Shown here one piece after another: positions 54,768 through 64,000 of a stretch of DNA of 64,000 nucleotides (within the stretch, counting starts at the first letter, position 1; every line of letters starts with the position of its first letter). Both the position numbers and the translations under genes were made by a program. Below the pieces are notes generated by a model, which was not told where the DNA came from, ran no database searches, and saw only the letters and a list, made by a program, of their open reading frames with translations. Where the stretch lies: assembly GCA_039545275.1 (NCBI GenBank), contig BCHS01000007.1:310001-374000 (forward strand). The letters run 5' to 3'. Source of the DNA: Pseudomicrostroma phylloplanum (Eukaryota > Basidiomycota > Exobasidiomycetes > Microstromatales).

Positions 54768-57700
54768 ATGAAGCTCAGCGTCAGCATCGTCTTCCTTGCA
54801 CTGGTCCTGGGTGGTGAGGCTGCGGTGGGCCTTCCCGTCGGCTCGAACGAGTCCTCAGGAGGTCAGATCGACAATCGCAACCAGACTGAAAGCTCTGAGC
54901 AAGCACAAGGTCGCACTTATGAAGACCAGCCAGCTGCTGGTGCCCTCGTCGCCCGAGGAAGGTCTGGACGTAGCTTCGTGCTTGGCAGAAATGCTGGTGG
55001 ACAAGTGACTTTCGACAGCACACTGGAGTCTCGAGAAGTAAGTGAGGTGTTCTGTCGGTGATGCCAGTGCCATCAAAAATCCCGGAATTGACTTACCTTC
55101 GTCTGCATTCATGTTCATTAGCCTCGCCCAATGCCTCAAGGACGTTTCAATATGCGTAAGTTTGTTCATCGATTCAAATGGCCGGATCGTAAAAAGCACA
55201 AACACACGGATGGGTCGTACCATCGTGTCGCTGAGCCATACCATGAGTTTGCTGGCTGGGTGTTCGATGCCACGGGAGGTGGAATAGCTGGTAGTTTCGT
55301 CAATGCCGCTCTTGCCGATAAGCCGATGCCGGGCACACAGGCACCACCTAATTCGCCAGCTCGTCCGCCTGCCAAGCCCGCTGGGGCCAAAGCAGTGACT
55401 GAGCCTGTCAAACCAGCACCACCAGCTGCCAAGCCAACACCTCAGACTGTGAAGCCAGCACCTGATCACCCAGCTCCAAATCGGAGATCCAGCCTAGCTG
55501 ATGATGAGTCGTTGGGGGATTCTTCCGATGAGCACCGGGGCAGTCATGATAAGGGAGGAGAGGCGGATAGCAGGCGTGAACCTCATGGTCGAGGGAAAGG
55601 CGTCGATGATGGTGAGTCATTCACTTGAGACACATGCTGACGTTGTACCTCTCCTTTTCTTTGTGTTCCTCTCGCTCACTCTTGCAATTTGCTTCACTCG
55701 ACACAACGCACTCAGCACAAGAGCTCGATCGCCGAACGCCCACGCCTGGCGCGGGACGCACTGCAAAGAGCTTAGGTTTCAGCGTGATGGCTGGAGCCTT
55801 CGGCTCTTTCGTCAATGCCGCATCGCAGAAGATTTCGATGGGTCTCAAGGCCACTCCCTATCGCAAGCGCAGTTTCGAAGAAGACGAAGAGGACCTCTCT
55901 GGTCGAGGCTCAACGGCTCTCTACGACAAATTTACTAGGAAGCTGGTGAGTTGAGAAGGAGGAGAAAGTCGCCGAGGAGTAGTTTCTGACAATACCCTCC
56001 CTCTCGACTGAACATCACCACTCGTGGTGAGTTTGATAAACTCACTTGGAATGTCATCCATGGCTCCATCATCAAACAGGGTACCCGCAAAGCCAAGATC
56101 ATGATGGGCAAAGACCCCGGCGGTGACATAGTGGTGCACCGCTCCATCGCGGACCAGGCCGATGACCAGGCTGATGACGCGATCAAAGCTCGAGCTGCTG
56201 CATCCGGTGCTGGTGGAGCAATTGCAGACGCAATCTCGAAGTCCACGCTCATAGATGGCTTTAAGAAAACGCTCGTGAGTGATGCTTGGGATCTGACGCA
56301 GACTTCACCGGGATCGCTGATCAAAAGCTCTTCCTTCCCGCTCTTACTTTCCTCTTTGGTGCGTCAAACCTTGCGCGAAGGAGCCACGTCAATCATCCGA
56401 GGCTCCACAGATGCAAAGGCTCGTCACCGGTATCATCCGCGGGCCCATGACCGGTCAAGGAACGTCATATCTCATGCAGAAGATGGGCAAGGTTCCGTTC
56501 GGCAAGAGAGACCTCACATCATCTGACGAGGACGAGGCCTCTGTCGATCGCCGTGGATCTGACGCCTTGTTCCGCAAGTTCCAAAAGAAGCTCGTGAGTC
56601 ACAATAGCCCTCGGGCCACCAAGCTTGCATTTTTCACTGATCTCTTGGGCGTGAACCCCTTACAATTTCCTCTCTCTCCCACTGCCCCTAGGAACGCCGA
56701 GAGCAGGTGGACAAGCTCGTCTGGAACGGCATCAGCGGCGCTCTCAACAAGCAGGGCACCATGTGGGCGGAAAGGAAGATGGGCAAAGACCATACGGCGT
56801 TCGAGGGCGCGCCCCCAAAGTACATCTACCCTCGCGACCTTGTCACGGCTAATGACGAGGTCGAGGCTGCTGGCTACGTGGCTCGCGCAGGCACATACCC
56901 TGATGGATCTTCTGATCTTCTGGGCGACGTCGAGGTGCGCAACGCACCTGCTGCTGCCGCTCGGACTGATGCTGAAGATGTCGAAAGACCTCAAAAGCGA
57001 GCTGCTGAAACTACTGAACACTTGGCTGACCGTACTCCCGACAACTCTATCGCGGTTGAACGCGAAGACGAAGAAGACGACGACGAGTCTCTGGCACGAC
57101 GAGACTTCGACGACCTCGATGCCTCTGCAGCTTCCGTGAAGGAGCGAGAGGAGCCCAACGTCGACAGTGCCCAAGAATCCCTCGAAGCTCGCGCCTTCCG
57201 CAACCCCTTCACCGGCCAATACTACGGCTCCAGTGGCTTCGGCAGCGACAAGAGCAAAACCTCTCCTCCGACGTCGCCCCCTCATGCAGGGTCTTCCTCT
57301 CGCTCCAAGTCTCCCGCTCGTCCGAGATCACCACCCCGTGCAAAGTCCCCAACGCGTAGTAAGTCCCCCGCTCGTGCATTGTCTCCACCTCGCTACGAAT
57401 CTGCACCTCCTTCTAGCGCTGAACGCCAGGCAGAACTCCGCGTTGCTAGGGCAGCTCAGGCAAACAGTGCTGCTAGTAATAAGGCATACGGAGCTTCAGC
57501 AAAGGACAAGCTAGCGCGTCGAGAGCAGGAGGACGACAATGACCACATCCTCACCCGCTCCATCATCGATGGTGAGACAGACCTTGAGATGGACGCTGTC
57601 GACAAACGTCTCAGTACCGGTTTTGCTCTGAAGGCTGCCTGGAAGCACGGTATGCCCATGGCAAAGAAGTACGTAATTCCTGCAGCCAAGAAGTTCGGAC

Positions 57701-58919
57701 CCAAGTATGCAACGATGGCCATGAAGCACGGTAAGCCCATGCTGGGCAAATTCGCAAAGAAGGCAGGGCCCAAGGCAAGCGTCTACGGAGCCCAGTTTGC
57801 CTCGAAGCTCGGACCTAAGGCGAGCATGTACGGAAGCAAAGTAGCAGCCAAGTTCGGACCTGCTGCCCAGAAATACGCTGGACCTGCGTTCACAAAGTAT
57901 GGAGGCAAGTTCGCTGACAAGTTTTCGACGTCTTGGGGAAAGAGCGTTGGGGCAAAATTCGGCATGCCTTTCCGCCGTGATCTCAGTGAAGATGCTGGAG
58001 GTCGATGGGTGAGTACTACTGCAGAGCCACAATGCTGAGCGTCGAAGAGATGTTGACATCTTCACTTCCCTTTTGATTGACGTATCACAGACCGACGAGA
58101 CCTCCATTGCTTCCCGTGCGCCCACTGAGCTGGAGGCAGCTGGTATCTACGTGAGTCCCTCTCCAATCTTGGTGTCTAGAGATGGCCTCTTCGAGGCTAG
58201 TAATGAGGACGAACTCCAGCAGCGAGGCACATTGTCTTCGGGCGCCTGGTGGCTTGCCAAGAAGACGATGCTCAACAACCCTGCAGGAATGGGAGCCAGA
58301 GGTGCATGGTGGCTCGGAAAGAAGGTGGTTGGCAGAGGCTCCTCGAAAGCCGCATCCAAAGGCTTGAAGAAGGGCGCAAAAAAGACCTCATGGTTCTGGC
58401 GCCGACAGGCTGCACCGCGCGCTGGCAGAGGGTCTGATGATGAGGTGAGCCGGAAATGAGCTGAAGTTATCAGAAGCTGTTACGACAAGTATCTGACCAT
58501 CCTCGTTTCCGCAGAACGACGGCAATGACGCTCCTCAACTTCCTCGTGAAGTCGATGACAGCATGCAAGACCCTCAGGCTCTGCTGGGTCGTGATGTAGA
58601 AGACACAAGGAGTTCCTGGTATCGAAGGGATGTCACAGGCGCTGCACCTCAGGTCCAGGATCAGGTGAGTAAGCGAGGCTTCTTCACATCATCCACAACA
58701 TGGGGAGGCAAAGCTCTGAGCAGCTTGAAGACGGTGTCGAAGAGGGTCCCTGCCAAGCTACCTCGCATGCCGAAGCTGCCGAAGATGTTTGGGCGTAAGT
58801 CCGACAAGTATGGCAAGTACGGGAAGCACGGTCGGCACGGCGACTATAGGTGGGGCAAGAACATGCATTACTACCGGAGGAATGCTGTCGAGCCGGTGTA
58901 TATGGTCTCCTCCGTATGA
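54768..58919 (+). CDS. secreted modular precursor with dibasic sites and highly cationic segments
   Basis: Eight exons: 54768-55037, 55122-55611, 55716-55945, 56032-56274, 56411-56593, 56692-58008, 58091-58444 and 58515-58919, about 1163 residues. A signal peptide (residues 1 to about 22) is clear. The mature part has many KR/RR sites (for example 304-305, 443-444, 777-778, 900-901). Exon pairs 3-4 and 5-6 are related: exons 3 and 5 end in RGSTALYDKFTRKL and RRGSDALFRKFQKKL, and exons 4 and 6 begin with FDKLTWN and VDKLVWN, then a shared MGKD. Residues 779-899 contain 23 Lys, one Asp and no Glu, built of GPKAS.YG-type repeats. Exon 7 has two GAWWL(A/G)KK units. It looks like a polyprotein releasing cationic amphipathic peptides; activity is unknown. 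The exon 4 acceptor (GAG at 56031) is non-canonical. Confidence 0.65.
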
Positions 58920-58970
58920 GATGCAACAACATGAGGTGGTAGTTGGTTCAATGCTGCTGATGTGATGCAG

Positions 58971-59366
58971 TGTGCCGTCGCGTGGCGTCTACTGGCTCGC
59001 AAGACTCCGCATGGCTTGGTATGGCTCTGGCTGACTTCGGTGCCTCTCGTTCGCTTGGTTCGCTGTGAGCTGCAGTCGTACATCTTCATGCGACAATCTG
59101 AGCCCAACCAACAGCACCAGAAGCCTCCGCCGTCACCAGAGCCGAAGCCACACCCTAAGCCCGAGCCAAAGCCAGACTCTAAGCCGCCTCCGCCCCAAAA
59201 GACCGCTTGGCAACAGACGGTGCGGTATGCCAAAGTTACCAAAGATGCGTTAGCAAATCTCGCAGGGTGTAACTTCATGGGGTCGTTCAATATATGGACG
59301 TACTGCAGACCCGTTGGGACCAAATTTGCAGCCCCGAGCTACGAGGCTGGGATGTGGCGTGTCTGA
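58971..59366 (+). CDS. probable further exons of the cationic precursor locus
   Basis: A GTATGA donor at 58914 would bypass the stop at 58917-58919 and splice in phase 0 to 58971-59018, then (57-nt intron) to 59076-59366. The encoded part is an aromatic/basic segment, a Pro-Lys repeat (PEPKPHPKPEPKPDSKP) and a Cys-containing tail ending in EAGMWRV. The Pro-Lys linker resembles the proline-rich linker in exon 2 of the precursor, which supports one locus. Whether this is an alternative C-terminus or constitutive cannot be told. Confidence 0.35.
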   Translation, partial: CAVAWRLLARKTPHGLVWLWLTSVPLVRLVRCELQSYIFMRQSEPNQQHQKPPPSPEPKPHPKPEPKPDSKPPPPQKTAWQQTVRYAKVTKDALANLAGCNFMGSFNIWTYCRPVGTKFAAPSYEAGMWRV

Positions 59367-59524
59367 GCTCGCACAAGAGGTCAGCAATGGTCGAGGTCGG
59401 CTAGTATTTCGCTCTTCAGTACGCAAGGCGTCTCTTTTCTCGTTGCGGACTGTCGCGGCACACTGTCATTGACGCTGGCAGCTGACCTTCTCGTCTCCCC
59501 CTCGCTTCTCACCCCCTCCTACAG

Positions 59525-60067
59525 AGTCAGCCCCTGGATCCTCAAAGTGCTCAGACGATCTCTTCTCTCTCCGACACCTTGAGAGCCGGTGCACTCAAGA
59601 CTCTCTCTGGTGAGGTCGCCTCCCAGTCGACGAAGCTACTGCAACAGGGCACAAGTGAGCAGGACGACAAGCAGCGGCTACTGGCGGCGGCGGCGAAGCT
59701 TGGCATCCACCCGACTGGCCTGCCGCAGAACCCCGATGCACAGCAGGATCTCAAGCAGCTGACTGACGCGATTCAGAAGTACGAGTCGCAGAGTCCGAGT
59801 GCTCAGCATGCCCTTGAAGAGTCGTTCCAGCCTGCCAATGCTACCACTGGAGCCCCTGGCGCACCTACAACTCCCTCTCCTCCCAAGCCAGGCGACCTCG
59901 CAAAGCTTGCTCAGTGCCTTGAGAACGTCATGGAGTGTTTCGCCTCGTACGTCAGAGCCTCGGCTCATCGACCTCTCCCTGGCGACGAGGAGGTACTGCG
60001 CCTTCTCAGTCGTCGTGACGAGGAGCCTTCGGTGGCTGATCTCCTCCAGGCTCGTCGTGACGCAGAG
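59525..60067 (+). CDS. exon of the precursor locus or an adjoining gene
   Basis: A strong polypyrimidine tract and ACAG at 59524 start a 543-nt frame of 181 codons ending at a GTGAGC donor (60068). It encodes SQPLDPQSAQTISSLSDTL, an Ala/Gln-rich helical part, a Pro-rich linker, LAKLAQCLENVMECFASYV (two Cys) and EVLRLLSRRDEEPSVADLLQ. The RRD site resembles those in the precursor. The exon to which it is joined upstream is uncertain, because the preceding frame stops at 59366. Confidence 0.4.
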
Positions 60068-60280
60068 GTGAGCTGATTGAGCTTGAGACGTTTGTGGGTG
60101 GGCGAAGGGGACGATTTACCTCTCACACCCCTCTCTTCTCCCCACATCCACACACCCGCCTGTCCTGTCCTCTCATGTGTTTCTGAAAACATCAACGTCC
60201 ACCATCCCAACATCGAACAACGAACGTTCAACATCCAATATCCACCACCCAAGCTCGACCTCGACCCTCGTCTCCTCCCC

Positions 60281-60553
60281 ATGGCGGCCGTCGCAGGTGA
60301 AATGGGTCTCAAGTTCCTCGGCAAGAAGGTCGTCAAGCTAGGCGCCAAGAAGCTGGGCAAAGTCGTCTCGAAGCAGGCCGTCAAGTCGGTTGGGCGACCT
60401 GGGCCTAAAGGCGTGGTACGCAAGGTGGCGACGAAGGTGGTGAAGGAGCAGACGAAGGATTATGCGCAGGATCAGCTCAGTAAGGCCTTCCATGGGCTCT
60501 TTGGTCGAGATGTCCATCACACGGCGGCCGGTGGGGGAATCTACTGGAGGTAG
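60281..60553 (+). CDS. small Lys/Val/Gly-rich cationic frame, last exon or separate gene
   Basis: ATG 60281 (context CCCCATGG) opens 90 codons. The first 60 residues are strongly basic with regular KK/hydrophobic alternation (GLKFLGKKVVKLGAKKLGK), then an amphipathic DYAQDQLSKAFHGLFGRD and a Gly-rich end. The composition matches the cationic segments of the precursor directly upstream. It could be its terminal exon or a separate small protein. It lacks its own signal peptide, which favours the exon reading. Confidence 0.45.
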   Translation: MAAVAGEMGLKFLGKKVVKLGAKKLGKVVSKQAVKSVGRPGPKGVVRKVATKVVKEQTKDYAQDQLSKAFHGLFGRDVHHTAAGGGIYWR

Positions 60554-61157
60554 GTACAGCTCCTCCGAGCAGCAGGGCGAAGCGTCCACACACTCCTTTT
60601 CTCTCAGCCCCCGCAGCCTCTACTTCCCAAACCCCATCCCATCTCACGTCTTCAACTCACTCTATCACCCAATTCAGTCTGACACCGACAATCTATCACT
60701 CACAGCCTACTGCTCGCCCCAGGAAGCGACCCTGAGTGACCGACTGACCGAACGGTCGACCGAGCGACAGATCGAGCATGGCTCACGAAAAGCAAAGAGA
60801 CATGAGCGTAGATGAGATAGGCATAGATGTCCTCGGCAGAGTACAGGGTGAATCGGACAGGAAGAAGGCAAGCAAGAGAGAGATTTACAACAATGTGGCC
60901 GTGGACCGCAGATCACTCGCCTCGATGCAGGAAGGAGAGGAGGGTGGAGAAGAGGGGAGGCTCGATGCGTCATGGTATGGCATGGTATACTCTTGATAAT
61001 TTGTGGTGGTGTGAATCATCCCCGCGGTGCGTACTGGAATCCCATCTCTGCACCTTCCATCGCTCCGCTTCGCGACTGCCCTTCTCCATCCCTCTCCCTC
61101 TCTTCCGCGCCAGCCTGCCCTACCCTCACTCCCCTCTACCATCTAGACCTCCTCGCC
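60554..61157. other. convergent intergenic region
   Basis: About 600 bp between the precursor locus and the kinase gene end. It has a GACCGACTGACCGAACGGTCGACCGAGCGAC stretch of GACCG-type repeats near 60737-60768 and ATGGTATGGCATGGTAT at 60971-60987. No gene seen. Confidence 0.55.
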
Positions 61158-63822
61158 TTACGGAGGAATCTCGTTCGCCATCAGATCAAAGTACGGATGC
61201 TTTAGCGCATCCGCGACCTTTATCCTATGCGCCGGGTCAAACTCCAGCAACCTCCTCAACAGATCCACAAAGCGCTCATTATGTTTCCTCCACGCATTCG
61301 CCTTGCTCACAATCTCCCCCAACCGCCTCATCCCACTGACGTACTTTTTGGAATTCTTTGGCGTCTCGGCATTTGGGAAGTCCAAGCGGGAATTCTTAAA
61401 GTATTCTGCCTTGTAGGTCTCGGCTTTTATGCGGAAGTTGTCTGGCATGCCGCCTAGGACTTGTTCCATCATGGCTAGATGCTCGAGATTGTCGTGCGTT
61501 TGGAAGAGGGCGTCGCCGGTGTAGAACTCGATGAGGATGCACCCGATAGACCAGGCGTCGCAGGGGAAGGACCAGCCCATGTTGAGGATGATCTCCGGAG
61601 CACGGTAGTGCCGTGTGCTCACCACTTGCGAGTGATACTCGTCGTTGAACGTCGCCGAGCCAAAGTCGATGAGCCGGATGTCCGTGTCTTTTAACACCTT
61701 CTTCCGCCGTGCATTGGCCCGCCGCGAGGTCGCTTGCCAGTCGTAGTCTGAATTCACCAGGAGGATATTCTCTGGCTTCAAGTCTGTATGCACAAGATTG
61801 AGACGATGCAGGAATGCGACGCTCTTGAGTAACTGTTGCGCAAAGGACCAGATGTGTTGAGGCGGGAAAGGGTTGAAGGTGTTGTCTTTGAGGAAGTCAA
61901 AGACGGACTTGCCCAGCAGCTCAGAGACGATGCAGACGTGATTCCGGAAGGAGAAGGTATCCAGCAGATGGATGCATTTGCTGGAGGTGAGAGGATCGGC
62001 AAATGCAGGTCAGCTCAGATTGTACGATCGTTGCTTACTCCCCTCGGCGCACTCACTTGTCATTTCTCGGATCGTTGGCACTGAGTGTCTTTAACACCCT
62101 GATCTCAATCTGACTTGCGTCCCTGTACTTCTGCACGGCACGAATGACCTTGATGGCGACGTACCGCCGTTCCAGTCGATCATAGCACTCCACGACTTTC
62201 CCAAATGTACCTTGTCCTAATTGCGACAGGATTTGGTCTGATGGAAAGGCAGAGAAGGGGAGAAAGTCAGAACATCTGCGGTGCGAAGCGGTTCACCATG
62301 GGTCGCTAGACTCACATCGGTTCTCGCCGCCTCTGGGATCGCTGATCCAGTCCTTCTCCCGCACGATGAAGTGACCGTCCTTGTCGTCTACGGGTAATGC
62401 TGGTGCAGCAACAGGAGCAGGCGCAATCGGCGGCTGATGATACGGCGGTTGAGGGTAGCCCTGCTACGAAAGTCGGTACAAGTGACGCGAGCAAGGCATT
62501 GTCAGCGCGGGCCTCGCTAATCCTGCCCATTCCGAGTCGCTACTCACCATCCTCTTTGCGGCATCACCAGCATGCTGCACGATCTGCTGCCGACTCGACG
62601 ACCCAACACCATTCGGCACCACGCCATTGCCGCCTGGATATCCACCCCGATAGCTCGATCCTGAGACAGCTGCTCCTCCGCTACCGCTACCTACTGATGC
62701 ACCCGGAGGCAGATACGGCACGTTGCCTTGATGCGTCTGGTTCATCCAGGATTGACGTGCAGCAGCGGCCTGTGCCGCGCTGGTAGGTGGAGCATACCCT
62801 GCGCCAGAGGGTTGGCCATACGGCTGCGCATATCCGCCGCCAGCTATTGGCCGCGATGGTTGAAGGTCGCCGCTCAGTCCACCTCTGTCGTCCGCCGCCG
62901 GGTCCTTCTTCCTCTTCTTGGCGGCTTGAGCTGCCGCTGCCGAGCTTCCCGCCGAAGTGTTATCATAGGAGGAGAGGGACGATGTAGACTGCTGTAGTGG
63001 TAGCCGCGACGGTGGCACAGGCTGGGGCGGTGAAGCTCCCGCTTTCCTCTTGGGACGTGCGGCTGCGTTTGTTGATCCGTTGCCGTTGAGAAGGTGATGC
63101 CGCCCATTGCCGTTGTTGTCTGCTTGAAGATCGGCTGCGAGCGGCCGAGCAGGAGGCGCATCGCCATCGTCATCTTGACCAGCCGACTCGTCATCGTCGT
63201 CTATGAGGAATACTTCCTGAATCTAGGCGTGGTAGACGCAGCGTGAGATGCAAGTGGAGAGAATGGAATGTCAGCTGATGTTGCCTCGCAAGGTAGCGGT
63301 ATAGCAGAGAGCGGCTAGCTTTGACCGATAGCCCTGCTTCGTGGTAGCCAGCAGTGACCGTTCATGCGGCCGCTTGATGCGCCAGAAGCAAGTGCGACTG
63401 CGTGACTCTGCCCCCTTCGTCCCCCTGTACCACTGAGACGGGTACCGCTTTAGGCGCGTGCGATTGCTGCGCCTACGGTCTCCGCCCAGTTCTCCCGCGC
63501 TAGCTTTCGCCCTCTGACCGGCTATGATCGCGATGTCTTACGAGCAATGACGCTGCCCGTCCCTTGCTCGAGGCCGTCCCTGCTGTATCTCTCACGCGCC
63601 ATGGTCCTTGCCAGCTCGCCCTGCGTGTTTGCCGTGTATGACCAGCACCGCGGCTGGCTGTCTGCCTCCTCCACTCACTTTTCCTCCGACGACCTCTTTT
63701 ACGCTCCTGAGGTTCCTTGCGCTCCGCCTGAGTCCAGCAGCTGTTGAAGTGGATCCCATGAGCGACGAAGAAGACGTCGATGCGATGGCATTGACGTTGC
63801 CATCTTGCTCGTCGGGCGCCAT
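61158..63822 (-). CDS. LAMMER-family dual-specificity protein kinase (CLK/Kns1/Lkh1 type)
   Basis: Five exons, 63822-63679, 63222-62548, 62463-62316, 62237-62057 and 61980-61158, give 656 residues. An Ala/Gly/Ser/Gln-rich N-terminus with basic patches precedes the kinase domain (about 320-640): LGQGTFGKVVE (P-loop), YVAIKVI (Lys), ELLGKSVFDFLKDN, LVHTDLKPENILL (catalytic loop), LIDFGSATF (DFG) and TRHYRAPEIIL. The family signature reads EHLAMMEQVLG, with Gln where EHLAMMERxLG usually has Arg. Such kinases phosphorylate SR proteins and regulate splicing, ribosome synthesis and filamentation. The first intron (456 nt) is by far the longest in the window and the first exon is the least certain part. 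Confidence 0.88.
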
Positions 63823-64000
63823 GGCCGAGCGAGAAGGAGGGGGATGAGTATGCGTTGGTGGGGCGGGGTAAAGGGGAGACGGGATGAGATGGGGGGATGC
63901 GGTGCGTGTGTGCCGCGAGACGCGAAGAGGTCCAGTGGGCTAAGCCGGCAAGAGGGCGAGACTATAGGGATAGATGATGGTGATGGGAAGGTGAAGGAGA

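Overview
This is a window of a nuclear fungal genome, most likely a basidiomycete of the smut lineage (Ustilaginomycotina). The evidence is moderate GC content, many short GT-AG introns (mostly 57-136 nt), long serine-rich low-complexity insertions in otherwise conserved proteins, and a regulator with the C-terminal zinc-finger region first named in the smut regulator Rua1. No tRNA, rRNA, CRISPR array or intact autonomous transposon was seen. Gene models below were assembled by hand from splice sites, reading-frame continuity and family similarity.

Left part (1-10971) is gene-poor. It holds the 3' end of an unrecognised gene, then a 4 kb stretch (about 760-4700) rich in palindromic GTAC motifs and short inverted-repeat elements that look like mariner/Stowaway-type MITEs. 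Next come a JEN-type carboxylate transporter (minus), about 2.7 kb without a recognisable gene, and a small secreted Ser/Thr-rich protein (minus).

Middle part (10972-29939) is dense. It holds a DUF2408 protein (+), PAN2 deadenylase (-), a Ure2-like glutathione S-transferase with a 9-nt microexon (-), a long frame joining a VPS9 Rab-GEF domain to a phosphopantothenoylcysteine decarboxylase (+), and two divergent maltose-acetyltransferase-like paralogues. After 1.5 kb of empty sequence come an APH-fold kinase (-) and a small divergent hypothetical gene (+).

29940-38676 holds short tandem repeats, decayed and intact CxxC zinc-ribbon repeats, a WD40-PFU protein resembling Doa1/PLAA without its PUL domain (+), and a Rua1-type regulator (-).

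38677-52877 carries housekeeping genes: a very large Dsl1/ZW10-type tether with many acidic-Trp motifs (+), a DENND11/LCHN-like protein (-), NC2 alpha (+), the MMS2 ubiquitin-conjugating variant (-), CMC2 (+) and PEX19 with a CAAX tail (-).

54768-60553 is the most unusual locus. It encodes a secreted multi-exon precursor of about 1163 residues with duplicated exon pairs, many dibasic (Kex2-like) sites and extremely lysine-rich, almost acid-free segments, followed by more exon-like frames of the same character. The window closes with a LAMMER-family protein kinase (-) whose start codon lies at 63822.
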